Assembly (NCBI GenBank): GCA_020718125.1
Contig: DYDC01000108.1
Location: 1-8,367, forward strand
DNA length: 8,367 nucleotides
DNA from: Methylacidiphilum sp.
GTDB taxonomy: Bacteria; Verrucomicrobiota; Verrucomicrobiia; CAIQCK01
Reading direction: 5' to 3'
The notes under the pieces are model-generated. The model had not been told where the DNA came from. It saw only the letters and a program-made list of their open reading frames with translations, and did not search any database. The position numbers and the translations under genes were made by a program. Positions 1 to 6,469 of this stretch are shown here, piece after piece (position 1 is the first letter of the stretch; each line of letters starts with the position of its first letter).

Positions 1-35
1 CGCGGCACTGCGGTCGCGCGCGGCGAAGTGATGCT

Positions 36-63
36 TTGACATCATAGGCAATGATGCTATGAT
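36..63 (+). promoter_or_regulatory. Sigma70-type promoter of the vapBC module
   Basis: TTGACA at 36-41 is a perfect -35 hexamer. TATGAT at 58-63 differs from the -10 consensus at one position, and the spacer is 16 bp. Transcription would be expected to start about 7 nt after the -10 box, which is at or next to the A of the ATG at 70. The message would then be leaderless or nearly so, and no Shine-Dalgarno sequence is present upstream. The hexamers and spacing are directly visible; the start site is inferred. Confidence 0.7.
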
Positions 64-64
64 G
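40..64. promoter_or_regulatory. Candidate VapBC autoregulatory operator
   Basis: A perfect inverted repeat, CATCAT (40-45), 5-nt spacer, ATGATG (51-56), lies between the -35 and -10 boxes. A second ATGATG follows at 59-64 over the -10. The 7-mer TGATGCT also occurs three times (29-35, 52-58, 60-66). Ribbon-helix-helix VapB antitoxins, usually complexed with VapC, repress their own promoter by binding such palindromes. The position and symmetry fit that role, but binding is inferred. Confidence 0.5.
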
Positions 65-69
65 CTTCC

Positions 70-333
70 ATGAGAACAACGCTGACCATTGACGACGATC
101 TGCTGCGGCAACTCAAGCAGCAGGCCGTGAAATCCCACGTTCCGTTGCGACGGCTGGTCAACACCGCGCTCCGGAATGGCTTGGTGGCGCGGCAGCCGGC
201 CCGCCGCAGGACGGCCTACACATGTCCGTCATTTTCGATGGGTGAACCCTCCATCCGTTTGGACAAGGCCCTCTCGCTGGCCGCCAGTTTAGAGGACGCC
301 GAGGTGTTGCGTGAACTGGAACTGAGAAAGTAA
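70..333 (+). CDS. vapB: VapB-family antitoxin (ribbon-helix-helix)
   Basis: This 87-residue protein is the antitoxin of a type II toxin-antitoxin pair. It should neutralise the VapC nuclease encoded next and bind DNA to repress the operon. Residues 1-40 carry the usual pattern of a short beta strand (MRTTLTID) followed by two helices, ending in VNTALRNGL. The C-terminal part (about 50-87), with LDKALSLAASLEDAEVL, resembles the tail that wraps the toxin in VapB proteins paired with VapC. The ATG at 70 is chosen because the RHH strand begins at once and the promoter points to a leaderless start there. The toxin gene begins 6 nt after the stop. The length is typical for the family. Family assignment is confident; the precise cellular target of the pair cannot be read from sequence. 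Confidence 0.85.
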   Translation: MRTTLTIDDDLLRQLKQQAVKSHVPLRRLVNTALRNGLVARQPARRRTAYTCPSFSMGEPSIRLDKALSLAASLEDAEVLRELELRK

Positions 334-339
334 GCCGCC

Positions 340-765
340 GTGAAGCTGCTCGACCTCAATCTCCTGCTCTACGCGGTCAACAACGACTCGGCCCACCACC
401 GCGCAGCCAAGCACTGGCTGGAGGCTGCACTCGGCGACGATGAACCGGTGGCGTTGCCGTGGGCCGTCCTGCTCGGCTTCCTCCGGATCGCGACCAACAA
501 GCGTATCCTCCCGCGTCCGTTGAACGTCGCCCAAGCGGTGGCCGTGGTGGATGGATGGATGGCGCAAACGGCGGTGCGTGTGTTGTCGCCGGGCGAGGAC
601 CACTGGCGCATTCTCAAGTCGCTTCTGGCTGAGACCGGCACCGCGGGCAATCTGACCACCGACGCCCACCTCGCCGCCCTCGCCATCGAGAACGGCGCCA
701 CGCTCTATTCGACGGACACCGATTTCCAACGTTTCCCTCGCCTGCGGTGGGTCAATCCGCTGTAA
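340..765 (+). CDS. vapC: VapC-family toxin, PIN-domain ribonuclease
   Basis: This 141-residue PIN-domain protein starts at GTG 340, 6 nt after vapB. VapC toxins are Mg2+-dependent ribonucleases that cleave specific RNAs, often tRNA or rRNA, and so stop translation. Visible family features are the first acidic residue D5 in MKLLDLNLLLYA, the block LPWAVLLGFLRIATN (39-53), D108 in GNLTTDAHLAALA, and D126/D128 in STDTDF, ending with the characteristic LRWVNPL. In this subgroup a glycine (G46) stands where many PIN toxins have a glutamate. From memory this is normal for the subgroup and not a loss-of-function sign. The start codon is GTG and the ribosome site is weak (GAGAAAG upstream), suggesting coupling to the antitoxin. 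The protein looks full length and intact; whether it is active is not known. Confidence 0.87.
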   Translation: MKLLDLNLLLYAVNNDSAHHRAAKHWLEAALGDDEPVALPWAVLLGFLRIATNKRILPRPLNVAQAVAVVDGWMAQTAVRVLSPGEDHWRILKSLLAETGTAGNLTTDAHLAALAIENGATLYSTDTDFQRFPRLRWVNPL

Positions 766-779
766 CACTCTCCCAGCTT

Positions 780-862
780 GTCGGCCGGACTTCATGAGCA
801 TCCTCGACGCCATCATCGCGCGGAAGTGCACCGAGGTCGCGGCGCCGCGGCCGCGCGCTTGA
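780..862 (+). pseudogene. trpC: Truncated duplicate of the trpC 5' end
   Basis: From ATG 794 the sequence reads as the first 22 codons of an indole-3-glycerol phosphate synthase (MSILDAIIARK...) and then hits TGA at 860-862. It matches the start of the intact trpC at 1615: about 58 of 65 coding positions are identical (794-858 against 1615-1679), and 11 of the 14 preceding nucleotides also match (780-793 against 1601-1614). Similarity stops abruptly at 858/1679. Too short to make an enzyme, it is a relic. It lies just after the vapC stop, as the intact trpC lies just after the second toxin. This suggests that the second toxin-antitoxin module entered at this junction and brought, or left, a second trpC 5' end. 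Confidence 0.85.
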
Positions 863-895
863 CGGGAGGGAGTGTGTCACGCACAGTTGGCTGAC

Positions 896-1144
896 ATGAA
901 AGCGATTGAACTCAAGCCCCGCGAATTCCATCGCCGCACGGCGTGGGCGTTGAAGACCGCCCGCAAAGGCATCCCGGTCGTCATCGTTTCGGCGAGCGAA
1001 GCGCCGTTGACGTTGCAGGTGGGGCGCCCCGCGGAGGTCACCCGTGGCCAAATGGATTGGGACGCACATTTCGCCTGGCTCAAGAAGCAACCCCCCATGC
1101 AAGCGAACCCCGTGGATGAACTGCGCGCGCGTGACGGGCGATGA
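896..1144 (+). CDS. Phd/YefM-like (prevent-host-death) antitoxin
   Basis: This small protein of 82 residues precedes, and overlaps by 4 nt (ATGA), a PIN-domain toxin gene, the classic antitoxin position. The N-terminus MKAIELKPREF, the helix around RTAWALKTARKG and the strand IPVVIVSASEAPLTLQV resemble the Phd fold, which dimerises, binds operator DNA and uses its C-terminus to mask the toxin. The C-terminal half (about 45-82) is charged and Trp-containing and looks like a toxin-binding tail. An in-frame GTG at 872 would add eight residues. I prefer ATG 896 because the family motif begins there, although neither start has a well-placed ribosome site: the GGGAGGG at 864-870 is too far from 896 and too near 872. 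Family assignment is moderate, helped by context. Confidence 0.72.
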   Translation: MKAIELKPREFHRRTAWALKTARKGIPVVIVSASEAPLTLQVGRPAEVTRGQMDWDAHFAWLKKQPPMQANPVDELRARDGR

Positions 1145-1599
1145 ACTACCTGGACTCGAACTTCATTGCCGCGCTGCATTTCAACATCGTGGGGCAGACG
1201 GAGGTGGCGGAGAAGTTTGTCCGTAAAGCTTCCCTGCCTTTTCTGGCAAGCAGCTTGGGCGAGTTGGAGTGCCGGCGTGCGTTCATCCTCCGCGCCGGCC
1301 ACGGCAAGTCCGAAAACTGGCGGCAGTTTCAGGACAAGTTGGACGCGGGCGTCTGGGTTCGTTTCCCGATGCAATGGGACCGGGTGGCGGCCAAGGCGGT
1401 GGATTTGATCGAGAAGCATGGCGCGGCGCTCAACTGTGGGACACTCGACACGCTGCACGTGGCGCTGGCCCGGATTGCCGGATGCACGTGGTTTCTTTCC
1501 TTCGACACCAACTCCAACGCCCGCGTGCTGGCGGCTTCAGTCCGACTGAAGGTCTATCCCGATTTGACCCCGCAGGAGAAGGGAAAGGTCATTCACTAG
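1141..1599 (+). CDS. PIN-domain toxin of a second toxin-antitoxin module
   Basis: This 152-residue PIN-domain protein is the likely ribonuclease toxin of the module. All four acidic active-site positions are visible: D5 in MNYLDSNFIAAL, E41 in SSLGELECRRAF, D103 in GTLDTLHVALA and D122 in FLSFDTNSNARVLA. These residues bind the catalytic metal in VapC-type nucleases. It starts inside the antitoxin stop (ATGA overlap at 1141-1144), which implies translational coupling. It is not a copy of the first VapC: motifs and sequence differ throughout, so the two modules were acquired separately rather than by duplication of one. The stop lies only 15 nt before trpC, so toxin and tryptophan genes may share a transcript. 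The protein appears intact. Confidence 0.83.
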   Translation: MNYLDSNFIAALHFNIVGQTEVAEKFVRKASLPFLASSLGELECRRAFILRAGHGKSENWRQFQDKLDAGVWVRFPMQWDRVAAKAVDLIEKHGAALNCGTLDTLHVALARIAGCTWFLSFDTNSNARVLAASVRLKVYPDLTPQEKGKVIH

Positions 1600-1600
1600 T

Positions 1601-1679
1601 GTCGGGCCGACCTCATGACCATCCTCGACACCATCATCGCACAGAAACGCACCGAGGTCGCGGCGCTGCGGCCGCGCGC
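1601..1679 (+). repeat. Downstream copy of the trpC 5'-end duplication
   Basis: This segment covers 14 nt of leader plus the first 22 codons of the intact trpC. It is the partner of 780-858 in the same orientation. The two copies start 821 nt apart and bracket the second toxin-antitoxin module, so the layout is that of an insertion flanked by a long direct repeat, now diverged by roughly one base in eight. Confidence 0.85.
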
Positions 1680-2418
1680 GGCGGAGTTGAAACGGCTCGC
1701 GATGGCACGGAGCGAGCGGCGGGACTTCGCTTCGGCGTTGCGCCGGCCCGACGGACGCGTCGCGCTCATCGCGGAGGTGAAGAAAGCGTCGCCGTCGGCG
1801 GGCGTCATCCGGCCGGACTTCGATCCAGTGGCCATCGCCCGCCACTACGAGAGCGGCAACGCGTCGTGCCTGAGCGTGCTCACCGACGAGAAGTTCTTCC
1901 AAGGCCATCTCGATTACCTCCGCCGCATCCGCGAAACGGCGAAGCTGCCGCTGTTGCGGAAGGATTTTATCGTGGACGAACTGCAAATCCACGAAGCCGC
2001 CGCGGCTGGCGCGGACTGCGTATTGCTGATTGTCGCCTGCCTGAAGCAGGACGAACTGGTCCATCTCTCACGCGTCGCGTCAGACTGCCGGCTCGATGCG
2101 TTGGTGGAAGTCCACGACGAGGCCGAACTCGATCGCGCGCTGGCGGCCGGCGCGAAGATCATCGGCGTGAACAACCGCGACTTGAAGACGTTCAAGGTGG
2201 ACTTGGCGACGACGGAGAGGCTGGCGGAGAGATGTCGGGGCGCTGAGGCCCCTCCCACATTCAGGCGAGACGGCATCCTCGTTGCCGAGAGCGGCATCCA
2301 CACACGCGCCGATGTGGAGCGGCTGGCGCGGTGCGGCGTCAACGCCATCCTCGTCGGCGAGTCGCTGATGCGGAGCCACGACATCCCGGCCAAAGTGAGG
2401 GAGTTAATCGGACTGTAG
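1615..2418 (+). CDS. trpC: Indole-3-glycerol phosphate synthase TrpC
   Basis: This enzyme of 267 residues closes and decarboxylates carboxyphenylamino-deoxyribulose 5-phosphate to indole-3-glycerol phosphate in cytoplasmic tryptophan synthesis. The (beta-alpha)8 barrel motifs appear in order: LIAEVKKASPSAG (51-63, catalytic E54 and K56), LLRKDFIVDELQ (113-124, catalytic K116), ALVEVHDE (162-169, E165), GVNNRDLKTF (184-193, N186), VAESGIHT (223-230, E225/S226) and ILVGESLMR. The segment around 207-218, between helix 7 and strand 8, is about ten residues longer than in E. coli TrpC and is encoded by a palindromic repeat-like stretch. The stop TAG lies inside the GTAG head of the following repeat. 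The start has no Shine-Dalgarno sequence and sits 15 nt after the toxin stop; no attenuator or leader peptide is visible. It is a stand-alone enzyme, not fused to TrpF. Confidence 0.96.
   Translation: MTILDTIIAQKRTEVAALRPRAAELKRLAMARSERRDFASALRRPDGRVALIAEVKKASPSAGVIRPDFDPVAIARHYESGNASCLSVLTDEKFFQGHLDYLRRIRETAKLPLLRKDFIVDELQIHEAAAAGADCVLLIVACLKQDELVHLSRVASDCRLDALVEVHDEAELDRALAAGAKIIGVNNRDLKTFKVDLATTERLAERCRGAEAPPTFRRDGILVAESGIHTRADVERLARCGVNAILVGESLMRSHDIPAKVRELIGL
2236..2255 (-). repeat. Possible REP-like palindrome inside trpC
   Basis: GGGGC (2237-2241) and GCCCC (2248-2252) form a 5-bp stem around a 6-nt loop. On the minus strand the stem is preceded by GGAG (2255-2252), one of the two tetranucleotides known to head REP elements. 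It encodes the RGAEAPP segment of TrpC, where the protein is about ten residues longer than E. coli TrpC. It is a single palindrome, shorter and weaker than the two inverted pairs nearby, so the classification is tentative. Confidence 0.4.
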
Positions 2419-2481
2419 CGGCGGTCTATGACCGCCGAACAAGTCATCAACAACAACCGGCGGTCATAGACCGCCGCTACA
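2414..2481. repeat. REPIN-like inverted pair filling the trpC-trpF gap
   Basis: Two 24-nt arms (2414-2437 and 2458-2481) are perfect reverse complements, separated by 20 nt. Each arm is GTAG followed by a palindrome, CGGCGGTC-TAT-GACCGCCG. A GTAG head next to a palindrome is the hallmark of REP elements mobilised by RAYT (TnpA-REP) transposases, and inverted pairs are called REPINs. The left GTAG contains the trpC stop codon and the right arm ends 3 nt before the trpF start, so the element makes up the whole intergenic space. In RNA it can form a long hairpin between the two cistrons. Confidence 0.85.
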
Positions 2482-2484
2482 GAG

Positions 2485-3121
2485 ATGATGATCAAGATTT
2501 GCGGCATCACCAACAAGGCGGACGCTTTCACTGCGGTCGAGGCGGGAGCGGATGCGCTCGGCTTTGTGCTCTGGCCGCGGAGCAAACGGTTCGTTTCTCT
2601 GGAGGCCGCGGAGCGTATCGTCGAGGGGCTGCCTTCAGCCGTCGCCCGTGTGTCGGTGCTGGTGAACCCGTCGCGCGAAGAGGTTGAGCAATCGCTGGCC
2701 TCGGGCGCATTCACGACGCTCCAGTTTCATGGCGACGAGACGCCCGACTTCTGTGCGGCGTGGCGCGGACAGGCGAAAGTCTGGAAAGCGTTCCGCGTGA
2801 CGGTAGCCGCGTCACTCCGTGACGCGATGGCCGGTTTCTGCGCGTCACGGAGTGACGCGACTACTTTTTCGGTCGTTGACGCTGTTTTGCTCGATAGCTA
2901 CAGTCCGGCCTCCCGTGGCGGCACGGGCCAGACGTTCGACTGGTCGCTTGCGCGCGAAGCGAAGAAGTTCGGCAAACCGGTGATCCTGTCGGGCGGTCTG
3001 ACGCCGGCGAACGTCCGCGAAGCGGTCGCCATCGCGCAGCCGGACGGCGTGGATGTCAGCAGTGGCGTCGAGATGGCGCCCGGTCGCAAAGATCACGAGA
3101 AGATCCGCGAGTTCATCCGCA

Positions 3122-3147
<26 letters not shown>
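2485..3147 (+). CDS. trpF: Phosphoribosylanthranilate isomerase TrpF
   Basis: This enzyme of 220 residues carries out the Amadori rearrangement of N-(5-phosphoribosyl)anthranilate, the step before TrpC. Motifs in barrel order are IKICGIT (3-9, catalytic base C6), LQFHGDE (79-85), VLLDSY (134-139, catalytic acid D137), GGTGQTFDW (145-153), LSGGLTPANV (168-177) and GVDVSSGVE (188-196, phosphate binding). Residues 107-127 are encoded by an inverted-pair repeat that lengthens the segment between VWKAFRV and LLD by about twelve residues compared with T. maritima TrpF; all catalytic residues remain. ATG 2488 is an equally good start (MIKICGIT). Only a weak AGAG precedes the start, directly after the REPIN. 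The gene overlaps trpB by 26 nt, implying coupling. Function is confident; the effect of the insert on stability is unknown. Confidence 0.95.
2803..2864. repeat. REPIN-like inverted pair inside trpF coding sequence
   Basis: Two 24-nt arms (2803-2826 and 2841-2864) are reverse complements at 23 of 24 positions, separated by 14 nt. Each arm is GTAG, one base, then the palindrome CGCGTCAC-TCC-GTGACGCG. The architecture is the same as the element at 2414-2481 but the palindrome differs, so it is a second REP family. It is fully in frame and encodes trpF residues 107-127 (VAASLRDAMAG and following), with no stop codon. Confidence 0.82.
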
Positions 3148-4310
<1,163 letters not shown>

Positions 4311-4321
<11 letters not shown>

Positions 4322-4396
4322 TGGAGAGGAGGAGTAATGGAGCATTGGCTTTTCCATCCCGACACTCCAACACGCCAGCACTCCACGACTCCATTG
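4311..4396. repeat. Opposed four-unit octamer arrays between trpB and yicC
   Basis: At 4315-4346 four consecutive 8-nt units begin with GGAG (consensus GGAGTNNT). At 4361-4392 four consecutive 8-nt units end in the complement (NNNACTCC, with one G for T), which is the same consensus on the other strand. The two arrays are separated by 14 nt. The left array starts inside the last codons of trpB and contains its TGA stop. AATGGAG (4336-4342) can pair perfectly with CTCCATT (4389-4395). The 80-nt gap therefore consists almost wholly of repeats and may fold into an imperfect hairpin. There is no U-run, so it is not a standard intrinsic terminator. Confidence 0.75.
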
Positions 4397-4401
4397 TTTA
4401 T

Positions 4402-5280
4402 ATGAAAAGCATGACGGGCTACGGGCGGGGCGATTGCTCACGCAACGGCGCGAAAATCACGGTTGAACTGAACTCGGTCAACCGCAAGCAGAGCGACATC
4501 TCGATCAACCTGCCGCGCGAACTGGCGGAACTGGAGCCGCGCATCCGCGACGTGATCAACACACGCATCTCGCGCGGCCGGCTCAACGTGGTGATCGTCT
4601 ATCACCCGGGCGCGAGCCGTTCGCGGGCGCACATCCAGGTGGACACGGCGCTGGCCAAGGCTTACCTGCAGGCGACCAGGAAACTGCACAAGGAACTGGG
4701 CGTGAACGGCCCGATCACGCTCGACAACCTGTTGCGCTCGCCGGGCGTGGTGAACCTCATCGAGGCCGAGGTGGACGTCGAGGCGCTCTGGCCGCAGGTC
4801 GGGGAGGCGTTGACGAAGGCGCTCGACCGGCTGGTGAAGATGCGCGAGCGCGAGGGCAAGCATCTCGGAGCCGACCTCGCCAAACGGCGCGGCATCATCC
4901 GTGACGGCATCGAGAAGATTCGCACCGAGGCGCCCAACGTCATGAAGCGTTACCAACAGCAGCTCCACGCGCGGGTCAAGTCCGCCGGCGTGGACGTGCG
5001 GGTGGACGACGAGCGCCTGTTGAAGGAGGTCGTGCTGTTCGCCGACCGCTCCGACATCAGCGAGGAATTGACGCGGCTGGCGAGCCATCTCGACCAGTTC
5101 ATCGGCTGCCTGTCGGCGGACGAGCCGGTGGGCCGGACGCTGGATTTCCTCTCGCAGGAGATGAACCGCGAGATCAACACCATCGGCTCGAAGGCGAACG
5201 AGATCACGATCTCGCAGACGGTGGTGACGCTGAAAGCGGAGCTTGAAAAAATCCGCGAGCAGGTGCAGAACGTCGAATGA
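4402..5280 (+). CDS. yicC: YicC/YloC-family endoribonuclease
   Basis: This 292-residue protein is close in length to E. coli YicC (287). The family start MKSMTGYGRG (1-10) and SVNRKQSDI open the YicC N-terminal domain. The C-terminal domain (DUF1732-like, about 205-292) has DISEELTRLASHLDQF (218-233), PVGRTLDFLSQEMNREINTIGSKAN (242-266) and ends with ELEKIREQVQNVE, all nearly invariant in the family. A charged, probably coiled-coil stretch lies between (about 140-190, with MREREGKHL). Recent work describes YicC/YloC proteins as hexameric, metal-dependent RNases. ATG 4402 is chosen because the motif starts there; the upstream in-frame ATG at 4318 would encode only repeat sequence. No ribosome site is visible. 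The stop overlaps the gmk start (ATGA), and the yicC-gmk pairing is widespread in bacteria. Confidence 0.94.
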   Translation: MKSMTGYGRGDCSRNGAKITVELNSVNRKQSDISINLPRELAELEPRIRDVINTRISRGRLNVVIVYHPGASRSRAHIQVDTALAKAYLQATRKLHKELGVNGPITLDNLLRSPGVVNLIEAEVDVEALWPQVGEALTKALDRLVKMREREGKHLGADLAKRRGIIRDGIEKIRTEAPNVMKRYQQQLHARVKSAGVDVRVDDERLLKEVVLFADRSDISEELTRLASHLDQFIGCLSADEPVGRTLDFLSQEMNREINTIGSKANEITISQTVVTLKAELEKIREQVQNVE

Positions 5281-5906
5281 TTCCCATGACCAGCAAGGAG
5301 GGACTTCTCATCGTGTTGTCCGCGCCCTCGGGCGGCGGCAAGACCACGCTCTGTGAGCGGCTCATGGCCGCCGACCCGAACGTGGTGCGTTCCGTCTCGT
5401 GCACGACGCGCGCGCCGCGCGCGGGCGAGGTGGACGGGCAGTCTTACATCTTCCTCTCGCGCGAGGAGTTTGAGAAACGCGCCGCGCGGGACGAGTTCCT
5501 CGAATACGCGCGGGTCCACGGCAACTACTACGGCACGCTGGAGAAGGCGGTCGAGGACCTGCTCGCCAAGGGCCGCGACGTGGTGCTGACCATTGACGTG
5601 CAGGGCGCGGAGATTGTGCGGAAGATCGCCGCGAAGGAGGCGTGCATTGATCAAGCGCTCGTGGAAGTGTTCCTGATGCCGCCGTCGGTCGAGGTGCTGG
5701 AAAAACGGCTGCGCGGGCGCAACACCGACGACGACGCGACCATCGCGCGACGGCTTAACGAGGCGAAGCGCGAGATGGCGCACTGGAACAAATACGACTA
5801 CGTCATCGTGAGCGGCACGCCGGAGGAGGATTACCGGCGGCTGGCGGCGATTCTCGATGCGGAACGGCTGCGCACGACGCGGTCCGGCTTCCCGGAGGCG
5901 TCCTGA
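5277..5906 (+). CDS. gmk: Guanylate kinase
   Basis: This 209-residue enzyme phosphorylates GMP to GDP with ATP, essential for guanine nucleotide supply. The Walker A loop is SAPSGGGKTT (15-24; K22). The GMP-binding region includes SVSCTTRAPRAGEVDGQSYIF (39-59). YARVHGNYYGT (77-87), TIDVQGA (105-111), the lid RLRGRNTDDDATIARRL (144-160) and YDYVIVSG (173-180) follow in family order. The lid reads GRNTDDD where most family members have RGTD or RGTE, a mild variation. ATG 5277 overlaps the yicC stop by 4 nt and is preferred for coupling; ATG 5286 is a possible alternative. The stop shares one base with the coaC start. The rpoZ gene that often follows gmk in other bacteria is absent here. Confidence 0.95.
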   Translation: MIPMTSKEGLLIVLSAPSGGGKTTLCERLMAADPNVVRSVSCTTRAPRAGEVDGQSYIFLSREEFEKRAARDEFLEYARVHGNYYGTLEKAVEDLLAKGRDVVLTIDVQGAEIVRKIAAKEACIDQALVEVFLMPPSVEVLEKRLRGRNTDDDATIARRLNEAKREMAHWNKYDYVIVSGTPEEDYRRLAAILDAERLRTTRSGFPEAS

Positions 5907-6469
5907 TGCCAAAGAAAGCAACCATCGTTCTCGGAGTGACCGGCTCGATCGCGGCCTACAAGGCGGCCGACATCGTCAGCCGGCTCGTCAAGGCCGGCCA
6001 CAACGTCCACGTCATCATGACGCGCGCGGCCACAAAGCTGGTCGGGCCGCTGACCTTCGCGACGCTCTCGCGCAACCCGGTGACGGCCGACCTGTTCGAC
6101 GACGCGCAGGACTGGAAACCCCAGCACGTCTCGCTGGCCGACCATGCCGACCTGCTCGTGGTTGCGCCCGCCAGCGCGGACATCATCGCCAAGCTCGCGC
6201 TCGGCCTCGCCGCCGACGCGCTCAGTTCCATCGCGCTGGCCTGCCAGGCGCCGCTGCTGGTCGCGCCGGCGATGAACGGCAAGATGTGGCTGCACCCGGC
6301 GACGCGGCAGAACGTCGCGACGCTCCAGTCGCGCGGTGCGCAGTTCATCGGGCCGGAGGAAGGGATGCTCGCGTGTGGCTACGAGGGCATCGGCCGCCTC
6401 TGGAACGCGGACGGCATCGTCGCGGAGATCGAACGGCTGCTGAAGCAGAAGAAGAAACGCAAACCGTAA
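5906..6469 (+). CDS. coaC: Phosphopantothenoylcysteine decarboxylase CoaC
   Basis: This 187-residue flavoprotein decarboxylates 4'-phosphopantothenoylcysteine to 4'-phosphopantetheine in coenzyme A synthesis. Motifs of the HFCD family are VLGVTGSIAAYKA (8-20, FMN binding), H74 in KPQHVSLADHADL (active-site histidine), VVAPASADIIAKLALGLADDAL-type block with ASADIIAK (89-96), APAMNGKMW (120-128, N124) and MLACGYEGIGRL (154-165, catalytic C157). In most bacteria this domain is fused to the CoaB ligase; here it ends after a lysine-rich tail (QKKKRKP) and CoaB is a separate gene in another frame. A well-placed Shine-Dalgarno sequence (GGAGG, 5894-5898, 7 nt before ATG) fixes the start, which shares one base with the gmk stop. 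The last codons and TAA lie in a heptamer repeat array. Confidence 0.93.
   Translation: MPKKATIVLGVTGSIAAYKAADIVSRLVKAGHNVHVIMTRAATKLVGPLTFATLSRNPVTADLFDDAQDWKPQHVSLADHADLLVVAPASADIIAKLALGLAADALSSIALACQAPLLVAPAMNGKMWLHPATRQNVATLQSRGAQFIGPEEGMLACGYEGIGRLWNADGIVAEIERLLKQKKKRKP

Noticed and set aside
548..561. A short TGGA tandem run in vapC.
   Set aside because: Only about three units, encoding an ordinary stretch (DGWMA) of the protein.
859..890. TTGACG at 859-864 as a -35 box for the second toxin-antitoxin module.
   Set aside because: No acceptable -10 box is found 16-18 nt downstream.
1600..1614. A trp leader peptide or attenuator before trpC.
   Set aside because: The gap is 15 nt and contains neither a Trp-rich mini-ORF nor alternative hairpins.
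1269..2246. A 325-codon plus-strand frame overlapping the second toxin and trpC.
   Set aside because: It crosses two well-supported genes in another frame and encodes low-complexity Arg/Gly-rich sequence.
2414..2481. The trpC-trpF hairpin as an intrinsic terminator.
   Set aside because: There is no T-run after it, the operon continues, and its arm structure with GTAG heads fits a dispersed repeat better.
3053..3121. An upstream in-frame start that would extend TrpB by 23 residues.
   Set aside because: The extension lies within trpF codons for its phosphate-binding end and does not resemble any TrpB N-terminus.
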